Assembly (NCBI RefSeq): GCF_052056295.1
Contig: NZ_CP182493.1
Location: forward strand, 1,550,001 to 1,614,000
Origin: Catenovulum sp052056295
Lineage (GTDB): Bacteria > Pseudomonadota > Gammaproteobacteria > Enterobacterales > Alteromonadaceae
Direction of reading: 5' to 3'
DNA length: 64,000 nt
Positions 1 through 9,068 of the stretch are shown piece by piece; positions within the stretch are counted from its first letter, which is position 1, and each line of letters starts with the position of its first letter. The notes beneath the pieces were generated by a model, which was not told the origin of the DNA, did no database searches, and saw nothing but the letters and a program-made list of their open reading frames with translations. The position numbers were made by a program, and so were the translations under genes.

Positions 1-32
1 TCCCGGTATTCGGTCAAGAATTAGCTGACTAA
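1..32 (+). CDS. 3' end of an unidentified gene (partial)
   Basis: The third frame from the window edge codes for a short tail ending PVFGQELAD followed by TAA. A terminator-like hairpin follows at 59-85 and a convergent terminator guards recA, as expected if a plus-strand gene ends here. Only ten codons are visible and the other two plus frames are also open for a few codons, so this is an inference and the product cannot be named. Confidence 0.3.
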   Translation, partial: PVFGQELAD

Positions 33-58
33 TAGCCTAGCAGTTTATTAGTTTTAAG

Positions 59-85
59 TGCCGCTCTGGCGGCATTTAAATTTTT
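59..85 (+). terminator. Probable intrinsic terminator of the upstream plus-strand gene
   Basis: A perfect 6-bp stem TGCCGC/GCGGCA with loop TCTG (59-74) is followed by TTTAAATTTTT. It lies 26 bases after the stop codon of the partial gene at the left edge. Confidence 0.55.
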
Positions 86-112
86 GCCATAATACAAACT
101 GCATAAAACAAA

Positions 113-147
113 AACGCCGCACTCTAATAAAGAGTGCGGCGTTTTTT
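113..147. terminator. Bidirectional terminator between recA and the left-edge gene
   Basis: A 13-bp perfect inverted repeat (AACGCCGCACTCT with its complement, loop AATAA) is flanked by an A-run on the left and a T-run on the right. It can terminate transcription from both sides and lies about 95 bases beyond the recA stop codon. Confidence 0.8.
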
Positions 148-241
148 ATTCTGCTGTCAGTGCCATATCAAATCCACTTAAAGCACCTGAAGGGCAAGAC
201 TACAATCTCGCATCTTCAAGTATCAAGCAGCTTGGGTATCT

Positions 242-1291
242 TTATTCGTCCGTAGCTTCTGCAGCAGCTTTATCTTCAACTGCGTTAGCTGCATCTTTTT
301 TCGAAGGTAATAATAAGCGTTGACGTAAAATACCTTCAACTTCTTGTGCCATGTCTAAATTCTCTTGTAAGAATTTAATACAGTTAGCTTTACCTTGACC
401 AATACGATTGCCATTGTAGCTGTACCAAGCACCTGATTTGTCGATTAAACCTTCTTTAACACCTAGGTCTAATAACTCACCTTCTTTAGAAATACCTTGG
501 CCGTACATAATTTGGAAATCAGCTTGTCTAAATGGTGGAGCAACTTTGTTTTTAACCACTTTAACACGCGTTTCACTACCCGTTACTTCATCACCTTCTT
601 TCACGGCACCAGTACGACGAATATCTAAACGCACAGAAGCATAGAATTTAAGTGCATTACCACCAGTTGTGGTTTCAGGGTTACCGAACATAACACCTAT
701 CTTCATACGAATTTGGTTAATGAAGATACAAAGGGTATTTGATTTCTTAATGTTCGCTGTTAATTTACGCAAAGCTTGCGACATTAAACGCGCTTGCAAA
801 CCAACGTGTGCATCACCCATTTCGCCTTCAATTTCAGCTTTTGGTGTTAATGCAGCTACCGAGTCAACTATGATTACATCTACTGCACTTGAGCGCACTA
901 ACATGTCAGCAATTTCTAATGCTTGCTCACCAGTATCAGGTTGAGAAACTAATAATTCGTCGATATTTACGCCAAGTTTTTCTGCGTATACTGGGTCAAG
1001 TGCATGCTCAGCATCGATAAAGGCACAAGTTTTACCTTTTTTCTGCGCTTCTGCGATTGTTTGTAACGTTAGTGTTGTTTTACCAGATGATTCAGGACCG
1101 AAGATTTCAACAACACGACCACATGGCAAACCACCTATACCTAGCGCAATATCTAAGCTTAGTGAACCAGTTGAAATACTTTCAATGTCCAATGCTGAGT
1201 TGTCACCCAACTTCATGATCGAACCTTTACCAAATTGGCGCTCGATTTGTCCTAATGCTGCACTAAGGGCTTTTTGTTTGCTGTCGCTCAT
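242..1291 (-). CDS. recA: Recombinase RecA
   Basis: RecA forms ATP-dependent filaments on single-stranded DNA, drives strand exchange and triggers LexA self-cleavage. The 349-residue protein has full family length. Walker A GPESSGKT is at residues 65-72 and the Walker B aspartate is at 143 (IIVDSVAALTP). The tail is acidic (ending AAAEATDE), as is typical of RecA. The ATG is preceded by GGAGA and lies about 40 bases downstream of a sigma-70 promoter that overlaps a LexA box. No recX follows on this strand; a terminator does, so recA appears monocistronic. Identity is certain. Confidence 0.98.
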   Translation of the reverse strand: MSDSKQKALSAALGQIERQFGKGSIMKLGDNSALDIESISTGSLSLDIALGIGGLPCGRVVEIFGPESSGKTTLTLQTIAEAQKKGKTCAFIDAEHALDPVYAEKLGVNIDELLVSQPDTGEQALEIADMLVRSSAVDVIIVDSVAALTPKAEIEGEMGDAHVGLQARLMSQALRKLTANIKKSNTLCIFINQIRMKIGVMFGNPETTTGGNALKFYASVRLDIRRTGAVKEGDEVTGSETRVKVVKNKVAPPFRQADFQIMYGQGISKEGELLDLGVKEGLIDKSGAWYSYNGNRIGQGKANCIKFLQENLDMAQEVEGILRQRLLLPSKKDAANAVEDKAAAEATDE

Positions 1292-1331
1292 TTAAGAAAT
1301 CTCCGACTAGGTATTCGTTAAGTTGGGTTTA

Positions 1332-1359
1332 AGTATACTGGTTACTCATACAGTATCAA
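1332..1359 (-). promoter_or_regulatory. recA promoter with LexA (SOS) box
   Basis: On the minus strand a -35 TTGATA (1354-1359) and a -10 TATACT (1332-1337) are 16 bp apart. The 20-bp LexA box, TACTG-N10-CAGTA at 1336-1355, overlaps the -10 and spacer. The core reads CTGT-N8-CCAG, one base from the consensus CTGT-N8-ACAG. Repression of recA by LexA is established in gammaproteobacteria; the site itself is seen here. Confidence 0.85.
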
Positions 1360-1450
1360 GTTTTTTGTTGGAAATTTTTTGCGGGGTGTTTGTTGATGGG
1401 TGCAATGGTCAGATGGAAACAATCGCTTTGTCGACATTTGCAACTAGGCA

Positions 1451-2263
1451 CTAATAATATTCAGCGTGAAAACTATAAATTTCTTGCCGATAATGTCTGG
1501 GTTGTATCGCATGCCTAAGCCGAGTTTTGTAACCTATAGACCTTAAGTAGTTTGGAATATAACAATGTGACCACCACCCTTTACCGCTCAGGTCTAACCC
1601 TTTGATTGGGGATAAATCTATTTCACAGGCAGTCATACTACATTTCACATACAGAATATCTAAATGAGGACATGTACTCGCAACCCACTTTGATAAGTGT
1701 TTTGTTAATTGCATTGCTCGGTGATCTTCAAAGTTACCCTGAAAAAACAAACTGTCGTACCAAGCTCTTGGCACAGTTGGAAATTTCAAATATACAGGGC
1801 TGATAGGAAAATTAGTTGCAGAATAATCTTTGTTTGTAGGGGGGCGGTCTTTTAAACCAGGTACTTCTCGTAGCATAAATTCAGGGACGTCTTTAAGCCG
1901 GGCAAGAGCTTGTTCTAGCGGGACGTCAACAAGCTCTTTTGTCACCATTGCTTTATGGCGCTCTTGCTGTAAAAAGGCTTCAATACTCATGGCATCATCG
2001 TCAACGAATGCTTTTTCTTCCGTCGCTGGCTCATGCTGCTTATTCAAATGCTGGTTATGGTTAGCTTTGTGCTCAGTAGAAGCGTCTGTCGGATGTTTCG
2101 ATTTCTCTTTTACTGGCGAGTTAGCAAGGGTTGTTTCAGTATTATTGACACTAAAATCGTGAATCAGAGGTTTGTTTATTGGTTCAGCATTAGGATAGAG
2201 GGCGACCAATAAACCAATGATACAAACTAGAACCACACACAATAGTGGTTTAAACACTGTCAT
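1451..2263 (-). CDS. Hypothetical membrane-anchored or exported protein
   Basis: I do not recognise this 270-residue protein. A hydrophobic segment at about residues 6-23 should be a membrane anchor or uncleaved signal. It is followed by a polar, His/Lys/Glu-rich linker (about 30-95) and a folded-looking C-terminal half with three or four cysteines (STCPHLDILYVKCSMTACEI) that could form disulfides in the periplasm. The ATG has a GAGGGAA Shine-Dalgarno. It lies between pncC and recA on the same strand, separated from pncC by repeat copy A. Codon use looks like that of its neighbours. The function is unknown. Confidence 0.75.
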   Translation of the reverse strand: MTVFKPLLCVVLVCIIGLLVALYPNAEPINKPLIHDFSVNNTETTLANSPVKEKSKHPTDASTEHKANHNQHLNKQHEPATEEKAFVDDDAMSIEAFLQQERHKAMVTKELVDVPLEQALARLKDVPEFMLREVPGLKDRPPTNKDYSATNFPISPVYLKFPTVPRAWYDSLFFQGNFEDHRAMQLTKHLSKWVASTCPHLDILYVKCSMTACEIDLSPIKGLDLSGKGWWSHCYIPNYLRSIGYKTRLRHAIQPRHYRQEIYSFHAEYY

Positions 2264-2398
2264 TGATATTCCCTCTTAAACATTAATGATATTAAGACGC
2301 TACCGAGTATTCCCACCCAGCATAGTTTGGCAATTAACTTTAAAAGTTTTGAGCTCCAAAAACCAATTACTCAGCGATAACATTGGTAAAAAGTTCGT

Positions 2399-2491
2399 CA
2401 GCAATAACTTAGAGCAAAATTTCTTTTTCATGGATGAAAAAGCGAAGCGTACAGGGATTGTATTCACAGCGGTTTTGCGAAAGTTATGCTG
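2399..2491 (+). repeat. Double-GGA-hairpin repeat, copy A
   Basis: The outer stem is CAGCAATAACTT (2399-2410) pairing with AAGTTATGCTG (2481-2491), one bulge, continued by CAAAA/TTTTG. Hairpin 1 (2423-2442) has stem CTTTTTC/GAAAAAG and hexaloop ATGGAT. Hairpin 2 (2449-2463) has the core TACAGGGATTGTA, which matches the CsrA SELEX core ACARGGAU. The joining element AGCG...CACAGCG is shared with the other copies. GGA loops are on the plus strand, antisense to the flanking pncC and hypothetical gene. Confidence 0.75.
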
Positions 2492-2536
2492 TCGTGCTTT
2501 TGAGCATATTGCACATAACCACTCAGCGACTTGTTA

Positions 2537-3034
2537 TCACTCGGTTTTATCCAACAAAACTTCAATTTTTTCCAATGCATATAAAATAGCCTGCTGCCGA
2601 ACTGCCGCTCTATCACCATCAAATACTTTATGTTCACACAACGCACCTTGCCCTTTAATTTGCCAAGCAAAATGCACTAAACCTACAGGTTTAGTATCGG
2701 TTGCCCCACCCGGCCCAGCAATACCACTAGTGGTTACCGCAATATCAGCCCCAGAGTTTTGCAACACACCGGCAGCCATTTCCGCAACCACTTGCTCACT
2801 CACAGCACCATACTTTTCTAAAGTATCAGCGGCCACGCCTAGACAATTTTCTTTGGCTAAATTACTGTAAGTCACCCAACTTTGGGTAAAATAGGCAGAA
2901 CTTCCGGCGATTTCGGTTAAAGCATAAGCAATCCCACCGCCAGTACATGATTCAGCGGTTGCAATGGTTAGCCCTTTCCGCGTTAAAATAGCGCCACAGT
3001 TTTCAGCGGCTTGAAGAATTTCAGTCCAATACAT
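2537..3034 (-). CDS. pncC: Nicotinamide-nucleotide amidohydrolase PncC (CinA C-terminal family)
   Basis: PncC deamidates nicotinamide mononucleotide to nicotinate mononucleotide in pyridine nucleotide salvage. The 165 residues match the stand-alone CinA C-terminal domain, without the N-terminal MoCF-like half of full CinA. The motif TIATAESCTGGG carries the catalytic serine, and the conserved VTTSGIAGPGG loop is present. The ATG at 3034 is chosen over an in-frame TTG three codons upstream. It is divergent from mutS with only 34 bases between the starts. Association of pncC/cinA with recA and mutS is common in gammaproteobacteria. Confidence 0.92.
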   Translation of the reverse strand: MYWTEILQAAENCGAILTRKGLTIATAESCTGGGIAYALTEIAGSSAYFTQSWVTYSNLAKENCLGVAADTLEKYGAVSEQVVAEMAAGVLQNSGADIAVTTSGIAGPGGATDTKPVGLVHFAWQIKGQGALCEHKVFDGDRAAVRQQAILYALEKIEVLLDKTE

Positions 3035-3068
3035 GCTCGGCAAATCTCAAATCAGGTAAAAATTACAA

Positions 3069-5684
3069 ATGAGTACAGATATTTATTCAGAACAAAGTTT
3101 GAGTCAACACACACCTATGATGCAACAATACCTGAAAATAAAAGCAGAGTATAAAGACATCTTAGTGTTTTACCGTATGGGTGACTTTTACGAACTCTTC
3201 TTTGATGATGCAAAAAAAGCATCAGAATTAATAGATATCTCACTCACCCACAGAGGCAAAACCGCAGGTAAACCCATTCCAATGTCGGGTGTGCCTTATC
3301 ATGCGGTTGATACCTATTTAGCTAAATTAGTTGCTTTGGGTGAATCAGTAGCTATATGTGAACAAATTGGCGATCCAGCCACCAGCAAAGGGCCTGTTGA
3401 ACGCCAAGTTGTGCGGGTATTAACACCTGCAACTATTACCGAAGAATCCTTATTAGATGAGCGTCGCGATAATATTTTAATGGCCTTGTGTGAAGTGCAA
3501 TCACCTTGGCAAAAACAATTGATGTTTGGTGTAGCCACTTTAGACATTACTTCAGGTCGTTTTGAAGTAGCTGAACTAGATTCATCAGAAGCGTTACAAG
3601 CTTTTTTACAGCAAACTCGCCCAGCAGAATTATTGTACCCAGATAACTTTGCCAACTTAACTTTGTTAGACGAAGTGACCGCGAGTAAACGCCGCCCAGA
3701 ATGGGACTTTGAAGCAGACACAGCTTTTCGTCAGCTAACTAAACAATTCAATACCAAAGATTTATCCGGTTTTGGCATTAGCGATAAACACGCAGCTATA
3801 GGTGCGGCTGGCGCAATTTTGCAATATGTCAAAGACACGCAAAAAGCGGCAGTACCACATTTACGTGGCTTAAAGGTTATTCGCCTGACCGATAACTTAT
3901 TTTTAGATGCAATTTCAATTCGTAATTTAGAGTTAAGCCAAAGCTTATCTGGCGCGCGTGGGCAAAGTTTATTGTCGGTACTCGACCAAACGGCCACACC
4001 TATGGCCAGCCGTTTATTACAACGCTGGATAGTTCACCCAATTCGCGATTTAACTCGCTTAAATCAACGCCAAGATGTGATTGAAAGCATTTTAAATTCG
4101 GGGATTTATACTGAGCTTAGACATCAACTCAAACAAGTGGGTGATATAGAGCGCATTATCTCGCGCATTGCTCTGCGCTCAGCACGTCCTCGCGATTTTT
4201 CACGTTTACGTAATGCACTAACAATAGTGCCTGATATTCAATTTTTATTAGCCGATTCTGGCGAAAACCGATTGCAAGAATACGGCAAACAAATACAGGC
4301 ATTTGATGATTTATCTGAATTATTAAACCGCGCAATTGTTGAAAACCCACCTGTAGTTGTGCGTGACGGTGGCGTGTTAGCCGAAGGTTATAACGCTGAA
4401 TTAGATGAGTTACGTAGATTAAGTGCTGGTGCACAAAGCATTTTAGAGCAAATTGAAATTCGTGAGCGTGAGCGCACCGGTTTAAATACGCTAAAAGTTG
4501 GTTATAACAAGGTTCACGGCTTTTTTATTGAGATTAGCCGAGCACAAGCAGCACAAGCACCGGTTGAATATACCCGTAGACAAACACTTAAAAACGCTGA
4601 ACGTTTTATTACCCCAGAGCTAAAAGAGTTAGAAGACAAGGTATTAACCGCACAAAGCAAAGCACTTGCGCTTGAAAAACAATTGTACGAACAGTTGTTT
4701 GATATTTTTGCGCCGCAAGTCAGTGCACTGCAAAATACCTCTGATTTAATCGCTCGGTTAGATGTATTAAATAACTTAGCTGAGCGCGCAGAAACACTTA
4801 ATTATTGTCGACCACAATTCAGTGACAAAGCGGGTATCCATATCAGTGGTGGCCGCCATCCAGTTGTTGAAGTTTTATCGTCAGAGCCTTTTATCGCTAA
4901 CCCTGTTGAGTTAAACGAACAACGCCGAATGTTAGTCATTACTGGGCCAAACATGGGGGGTAAATCTACTTATATGCGCCAAACGGCATTAATTGCTTTG
5001 ATGGCCTATATAGGTAGTTTTGTCCCTGCTGATCAAGTAGTTGTTGGACCAATTGATAGAATATTTACTCGTATTGGTGCTTCTGACGATCTTGCCAGTG
5101 GCCGCTCTACTTTTATGGTGGAAATGACAGAAACCGCCAATATCCTCAACAATGCCACTGAATACAGCTTGGTATTAATGGATGAAATAGGCCGTGGTAC
5201 CAGCACATACGATGGTTTATCCCTTGCTTGGGCATGTGCCGATAACTTAGCGCGTAAACTAAAAGCTTTTACTTTATTCGCCACCCATTATTTTGAAATG
5301 ACTCAATTAACCGAGCAATTACCGACAGTTGCTAATGTGCATTTAGATGCGATTGAACATGGTGATAGCATTACCTTTATGCATGCAGTGCAAGAAGGCG
5401 CGGCTAATCGCTCATTTGGATTACAGGTTGCATCACTTGCAGGTGTTCCAAAAAATGTGATTCAGCAAGCAAAAACTAAGCTGCATGAACTTGAAAACAA
5501 ACCTGCTTTACAAGCTGGAACACAAGGTGCAGATACCAATACAGCGTCATCAACTAGCAACCAAGTGGATTGGTTAACCGCCAAACATCCATTGGCAGAA
5601 ATGATGGCTGACTGCGACCCAGATAGTATGACACCAAGGCAAGCTTTAGACTTTTTATATTTGTTAAAACAACAAGCTGATTAA
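3069..5684 (+). CDS. mutS: DNA mismatch repair protein MutS
   Basis: MutS recognises mismatches and small loops and recruits MutL in an ATP-dependent way. The 871-residue product has full family length. The N-terminal mismatch-binding domain carries the Phe-X-Glu-type motif (MGDFYELF), followed by connector, core and clamp domains and a C-terminal ATPase with Walker A GPNMGGKS at residues 626-633 and the Walker B region LVLMDEIGRGTSTYDG. The C-terminus keeps the tetramerisation tail (PRQALDFLYLLKQQ). It is divergent from pncC; folD starts 54 bases downstream and could be cotranscribed. Confidence 0.98.
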   Translation: MSTDIYSEQSLSQHTPMMQQYLKIKAEYKDILVFYRMGDFYELFFDDAKKASELIDISLTHRGKTAGKPIPMSGVPYHAVDTYLAKLVALGESVAICEQIGDPATSKGPVERQVVRVLTPATITEESLLDERRDNILMALCEVQSPWQKQLMFGVATLDITSGRFEVAELDSSEALQAFLQQTRPAELLYPDNFANLTLLDEVTASKRRPEWDFEADTAFRQLTKQFNTKDLSGFGISDKHAAIGAAGAILQYVKDTQKAAVPHLRGLKVIRLTDNLFLDAISIRNLELSQSLSGARGQSLLSVLDQTATPMASRLLQRWIVHPIRDLTRLNQRQDVIESILNSGIYTELRHQLKQVGDIERIISRIALRSARPRDFSRLRNALTIVPDIQFLLADSGENRLQEYGKQIQAFDDLSELLNRAIVENPPVVVRDGGVLAEGYNAELDELRRLSAGAQSILEQIEIRERERTGLNTLKVGYNKVHGFFIEISRAQAAQAPVEYTRRQTLKNAERFITPELKELEDKVLTAQSKALALEKQLYEQLFDIFAPQVSALQNTSDLIARLDVLNNLAERAETLNYCRPQFSDKAGIHISGGRHPVVEVLSSEPFIANPVELNEQRRMLVITGPNMGGKSTYMRQTALIALMAYIGSFVPADQVVVGPIDRIFTRIGASDDLASGRSTFMVEMTETANILNNATEYSLVLMDEIGRGTSTYDGLSLAWACADNLARKLKAFTLFATHYFEMTQLTEQLPTVANVHLDAIEHGDSITFMHAVQEGAANRSFGLQVASLAGVPKNVIQQAKTKLHELENKPALQAGTQGADTNTASSTSNQVDWLTAKHPLAEMMADCDPDSMTPRQALDFLYLLKQQAD

Positions 5685-5738
5685 TCTTAAATTTCATGCG
5701 ACAATACGCGCAGATAAATAGACAGAGATAGGCAATCA

Positions 5739-6602
5739 ATGACAGCGCAAATAATTGACGGTAAAAGTATCGCTTTAAACATACGAGCAGAAGTAAAAGA
5801 AGCAGTGGACGCTCGTATTGCCGCCGGTAAAAGAGCACCGGGTTTGGCAGTTATTTTAGTGGGTGCTGATCCGGCTTCACAAGTATACGTAGCAAACAAA
5901 CGCAACGCTTGTGAACATGTTGGTTTTGTTAGTAAATCATACGACTTACCAGCAACCACCACTCAAGAAGAATTATTAGCTAAGGTTGATCAATTAAATC
6001 AAGATGATGAAATTGACGGCATTTTGGTGCAACTCCCTCTACCAGCAGGTTTAGATGCCACTCAAGTTATTGAGCGCATTGCACCTGAAAAAGACGTTGA
6101 TGGTTTCCACCCATACAACATCGGCCGTTTAGCCCAACGCATCCCTGTTTTACGCCCTTGCACACCATTTGGTATCACCAAATTAATTGAAAGCACAGGC
6201 CAAGATGTAACTGGTATGGAAGCTGTAATTGTTGGTGCATCTAATATTGTTGGTCGCCCTATGGCATTAGAATTACTGCTGGCTGGTTGTACAACTACAA
6301 TCACCCACAGATTCACTAAAGATTTAGAAAGCCATGTACGCCGCGCTGATTTATTAGTTGTTGCTGTTGGAAAACCTGAATTTATCCCAGGTGATTGGAT
6401 TAAGCCAGGCGCCTTGGTGATAGATGTAGGTATTAACCGTTTAAGCACAGGTAAATTAGTCGGTGACGTTGAATATGCAGTTGCTGCAGATAAAGCAAGT
6501 TATATTACCCCTGTACCAGGTGGTGTTGGCCCTATGACAGTTGCTACGCTTATTTCTAATACGTTAGAAGCCTGTGAAGCACGCGAAGCCGCTACTGAAT
6601 AA
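5739..6602 (+). CDS. folD: Methylenetetrahydrofolate dehydrogenase/cyclohydrolase FolD
   Basis: This bifunctional cytosolic enzyme interconverts 5,10-methylene-THF and 10-formyl-THF with NADP. The 287-residue protein carries the family signatures: the catalytic-lysine segment QVYVANKRNACE, the substrate loops LVQLPLPAGL and PCTPFGITKL, the Rossmann dinucleotide site IVGASNIVGRPMA, and the C-terminal PVPGGVGPMTVATL. The ATG follows an AGAGATAGG purine-rich stretch. Two terminator-like hairpins follow, so the mutS-folD unit probably ends here. Confidence 0.97.
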   Translation: MTAQIIDGKSIALNIRAEVKEAVDARIAAGKRAPGLAVILVGADPASQVYVANKRNACEHVGFVSKSYDLPATTTQEELLAKVDQLNQDDEIDGILVQLPLPAGLDATQVIERIAPEKDVDGFHPYNIGRLAQRIPVLRPCTPFGITKLIESTGQDVTGMEAVIVGASNIVGRPMALELLLAGCTTTITHRFTKDLESHVRRADLLVVAVGKPEFIPGDWIKPGALVIDVGINRLSTGKLVGDVEYAVAADKASYITPVPGGVGPMTVATLISNTLEACEAREAATE

Positions 6603-6611
6603 GTTTAATAA

Positions 6612-6683
6612 TTTGCCCTAAACTGGGTAAATTTTTTAGTTTTATGGCGTTGTTGATTAAAAATCACAACGCCATTTTTATTT
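6612..6683 (+). terminator. Tandem terminator hairpins after folD
   Basis: The first hairpin, TTGCCC/GGGTAA followed by ATTTTTT, lies at 6612-6636. A longer one, ATGGCGTTGT/ACAACGCCAT with an AT-rich apex, lies at 6644-6674 and is followed by TTTTTATTT. Both have stem plus U-tract on the plus strand. Confidence 0.7.
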
Positions 6684-6751
6684 ACCCTGATTCTGGGTTA
6701 ATTATTAACTGCCAATTCTGAGCACTTAGTTTTAAATTATTAGGATTTTTT

Positions 6752-7090
6752 ATGTCAGATACTTTGCCACCTTGCCCTAAGTGCGGCTCTGAATACACTT
6801 ACCAAGATCAATCTTTATATATTTGCCCTGAATGCGCGAATGAATGGTCGGATTCTGATCCTGTTGCTGAGGAAGGTTTAGTGGTTAAAGATGTGCATGG
6901 CAATGTTTTGCAAGACGGCGACCAAGTTACTTTAATTAAAGATTTAAAAGTTAAAGGCTCGTCGTCTGTTGCGAAAATTGGCACTAAGGTGAAAATTAAT
7001 CGTTTGGTTGATGGCGACCATAACATTGATTGTAAAATTGATGGCATAGGTCAGATGATGCTTAAATCTGAGTTTGTGAAAAAAGCTTAG
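6752..7090 (+). CDS. yjdM: Zinc-ribbon protein YjdM (PhnA family)
   Basis: This 112-residue protein matches the YjdM family, formerly PhnA, which is widespread and of unclear role; despite the old name it is not phosphonoacetate hydrolase. The N-terminal zinc ribbon is visible as CPKCGSEYTY...CPEC (residues 8-31), and the C-terminal SH3-like part (VVKDVHGNVLQDGDQVTLIK) is conserved. It stands alone after the folD terminators. It is followed by repeats B and C. Confidence 0.9.
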   Translation: MSDTLPPCPKCGSEYTYQDQSLYICPECANEWSDSDPVAEEGLVVKDVHGNVLQDGDQVTLIKDLKVKGSSSVAKIGTKVKINRLVDGDHNIDCKIDGIGQMMLKSEFVKKA

Positions 7091-7129
7091 GACGTCTAGA
7101 TAAAGTAGTGCTTCAAGTGGTGCATCTGA

Positions 7130-7239
7130 ATGGCCACTCGAAGCATAATTTTCTAAAAACGCTGTACACCGCCCATGGTCGCTCCCGTAAAACGTCCCTG
7201 TTTTACGAAGTTTTAGAAAATCAGCATTTGAGTAGCCAT
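7130..7239 (-). repeat. Double-GGA-hairpin repeat, copy B
   Basis: Read on the minus strand. The outer stem pairs ATGGC-CACTC (7130-7139) with GAGT-A-GCCAT (7230-7239), then TTTTCTAAAA with TTTTAGAAAA. Hairpin 1 (7186-7207) has an 8-bp stem CGTAAAAC/GTTTTACG with hexaloop AGGGAC. Hairpin 2 reads CC-ATGGGC-GG and is the one loop with a degenerate GGA. It is flanked by GAGCGA and TGTACAGCG as in copies E and F. It would lie in the 3' region of the mscS-like transcript. An open frame here (7108-7290) is a by-product of the repeat. Confidence 0.8.
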
Positions 7240-7294
7240 TCTCTAGCTTTGCAATGGCTGCTGAAACAATACAGCACGTACATTGTCTAGAAGG

Positions 7295-7395
7295 TATATG
7301 GGTGTGTTGCGAGCAAAACTTCAAAAGATAGGGATATCTTTTGCGAGCGACCCACGGACGGGCTTGAAGCGCTTTTGTGAGTAATTCCCCATATA
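7295..7395 (+). repeat. Double-GGA-hairpin repeat, copy C
   Basis: The outer stem TATATGGG (7295-7302) pairs with CCCATATA (7388-7395), then GCAAAACTT with the AAGCGCTTTTGT side. Hairpin 1 has stem CAAAAGAT/ATCTTTTG with loop AGGGAT. Hairpin 2 has stem CCC/GGG with loop ACGGAC. It lies 55 bases from oppositely oriented copy B. Together B and C fill the 346-base gap between yjdM and the mscS-like gene, in which I see no gene. Confidence 0.8.
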
Positions 7396-7436
7396 ACTTC
7401 CCTTCCATGCCACCGGATTAAATCGCGCTTTCGTAT

Positions 7437-8987
7437 CTACTCATAATCCCTATAGTCCGTTAAGCCAAAAAACGAGGTGATTTTATCTAACATATGCACA
7501 GATGCCTGAGTAACCCGCTCATTATGCGACTCCTCATCCAACTGCTCTTTAACTGACTGAGTTTCAACTTCACGCGCAGCCAAAATAGACGAAATTTCCT
7601 CCGCCATAGCTGGCCTATCATGCAATACTTTTTGAAATGCATCGCGGAACAAGCGATAACACTTAACATCAGATACAGCCACCACAGTCGCACTGCGCGG
7701 CTCGCCCGTCATTAACCCCATTTCACCATAAAAGGTTGGAGCCGACATTTCAGTTACTTTGCGTTTGTGCCCACGAACACTCACCCAAACTTCCACCTCA
7801 CCTTCAGTCATAATATACAACCAATGAGCTTTGTCATTTTGCACCATGATGTTTTCGCCTTTAGAGTACAACACCGGCTGTAAGCTCTTAGCAAGTTGCG
7901 CATATTCCTTGGCTGTTAATGCATTTAAAAACTCAACTTGTTTCAAGGCATCAATGCGGTTTTCCATTTCACTGCGCGCTTTGCGCTCGCGTCTTTCGTT
8001 ATTGTCTTTCTCAACAAAAATTTGCGCAGCTGGGATCGCCATAGGAATTTTAGCGCGCTGCAACGCTGCATATAAACGTCGGCGTACTAAAGAATTGGTT
8101 GGGTCGTCTTCTTGTAAATCGGTTAACCAATAGCGAATAGCATAAATGGCGTAACTGTTGTGATGCTCTTTGGCAAAGTCATAACATATACAGTTAGGTT
8201 TGGGATAAGGCGACATGTTTGGAATAATAGGTGGCGCTTGAATGGCTTTTTCAACCGTCTCGATAACAAACGAAGGGTTAAACCGAAAATCGACAGCAAA
8301 ATACACCCACATTCTATGCTGACGAGATTCCCCTTCACGTTTACCCAAAATCATAATATTCGCAGCCAATAATGATGAATTAGGCACAATTAGCGTATCC
8401 CAATCACGCGTTTCCAATACAGTGTGTCGCCAACGAATCTCTTGTACTCGCCCCTGTTTGCCATTTTCAAGTTGGATCCAATCACCAATACGAATTGATC
8501 TATCCAATTGCAGTGCCAAACCACCTATTACATTACCCAAAGTAGCTTGCAAACCTATCGCAAGAATTGCAGTAATTACCGCTGAAGTTGCTGCAATACT
8601 TGTAGTATCGACATCAAAATTTTTCAGCGTCACTATCAATAAGATGATGATAGATATGCCTAAAAAGAGCTCAGTCACCAACGAAGGTAAATTATGGCCG
8701 AGTTTGGGTAGGATAAGCTTAAAAACTAAAATTGAGAAAATTTCGACTATGGTTAACCAACCAAGTAAAAAACTAAGGTTCTCTGTTGTATCAACAGCAG
8801 TTGAGGTTTCAAGTTCAAGGCCAATCGCTAAATGATAACCTGCGACTGAGAATAGATAAGACAAACAGAAAAAAGCAACACGGCGGATTCGACTATTATT
8901 GCCAGGGGCAAGGTTACGCACCGAAGCTGCGCTTACTAGAAATAATAAGGTTAAAACTGTTGCACTAATCCAATTGGTAAAAATCAT
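7437..8987 (-). CDS. MscS-family mechanosensitive channel with C-terminal cyclic-nucleotide-binding domain
   Basis: The 516-residue inner-membrane protein has four or so hydrophobic helices in residues 1-150. The last is the pore-lining MscS helix region (AVITAILAIGLQATLGNVIGG). A soluble MscS beta domain follows (SIRIGDWIQLENGKQGRVQEIRWRHT is characteristic, here split over residues about 165-190). From about residue 345 a CAP-type cyclic-nucleotide-binding domain appears, with the phosphate-cassette signature YGEMGLMTGEPRSATV. Gating by cAMP/cGMP is inferred from this architecture. ATG start. No nearby operon partner. Repeats B and C lie just downstream. Confidence 0.88.
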   Translation of the reverse strand: MIFTNWISATVLTLLFLVSAASVRNLAPGNNSRIRRVAFFCLSYLFSVAGYHLAIGLELETSTAVDTTENLSFLLGWLTIVEIFSILVFKLILPKLGHNLPSLVTELFLGISIIILLIVTLKNFDVDTTSIAATSAVITAILAIGLQATLGNVIGGLALQLDRSIRIGDWIQLENGKQGRVQEIRWRHTVLETRDWDTLIVPNSSLLAANIMILGKREGESRQHRMWVYFAVDFRFNPSFVIETVEKAIQAPPIIPNMSPYPKPNCICYDFAKEHHNSYAIYAIRYWLTDLQEDDPTNSLVRRRLYAALQRAKIPMAIPAAQIFVEKDNNERRERKARSEMENRIDALKQVEFLNALTAKEYAQLAKSLQPVLYSKGENIMVQNDKAHWLYIMTEGEVEVWVSVRGHKRKVTEMSAPTFYGEMGLMTGEPRSATVVAVSDVKCYRLFRDAFQKVLHDRPAMAEEISSILAAREVETQSVKEQLDEESHNERVTQASVHMLDKITSFFGLTDYRDYE

Positions 8988-9068
8988 AAATACTTAAAAT
9001 TATTATTCAGTAACTTTAAGCATAGACGATGATTTACATAAAAGTGTCACAAACCACTGCAATTTATA

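Noticed and set aside
7108..7290. Small open frame on the plus strand
   Set aside because: It lies within repeat copy B, has no Shine-Dalgarno, and its frame follows the hairpin arms.
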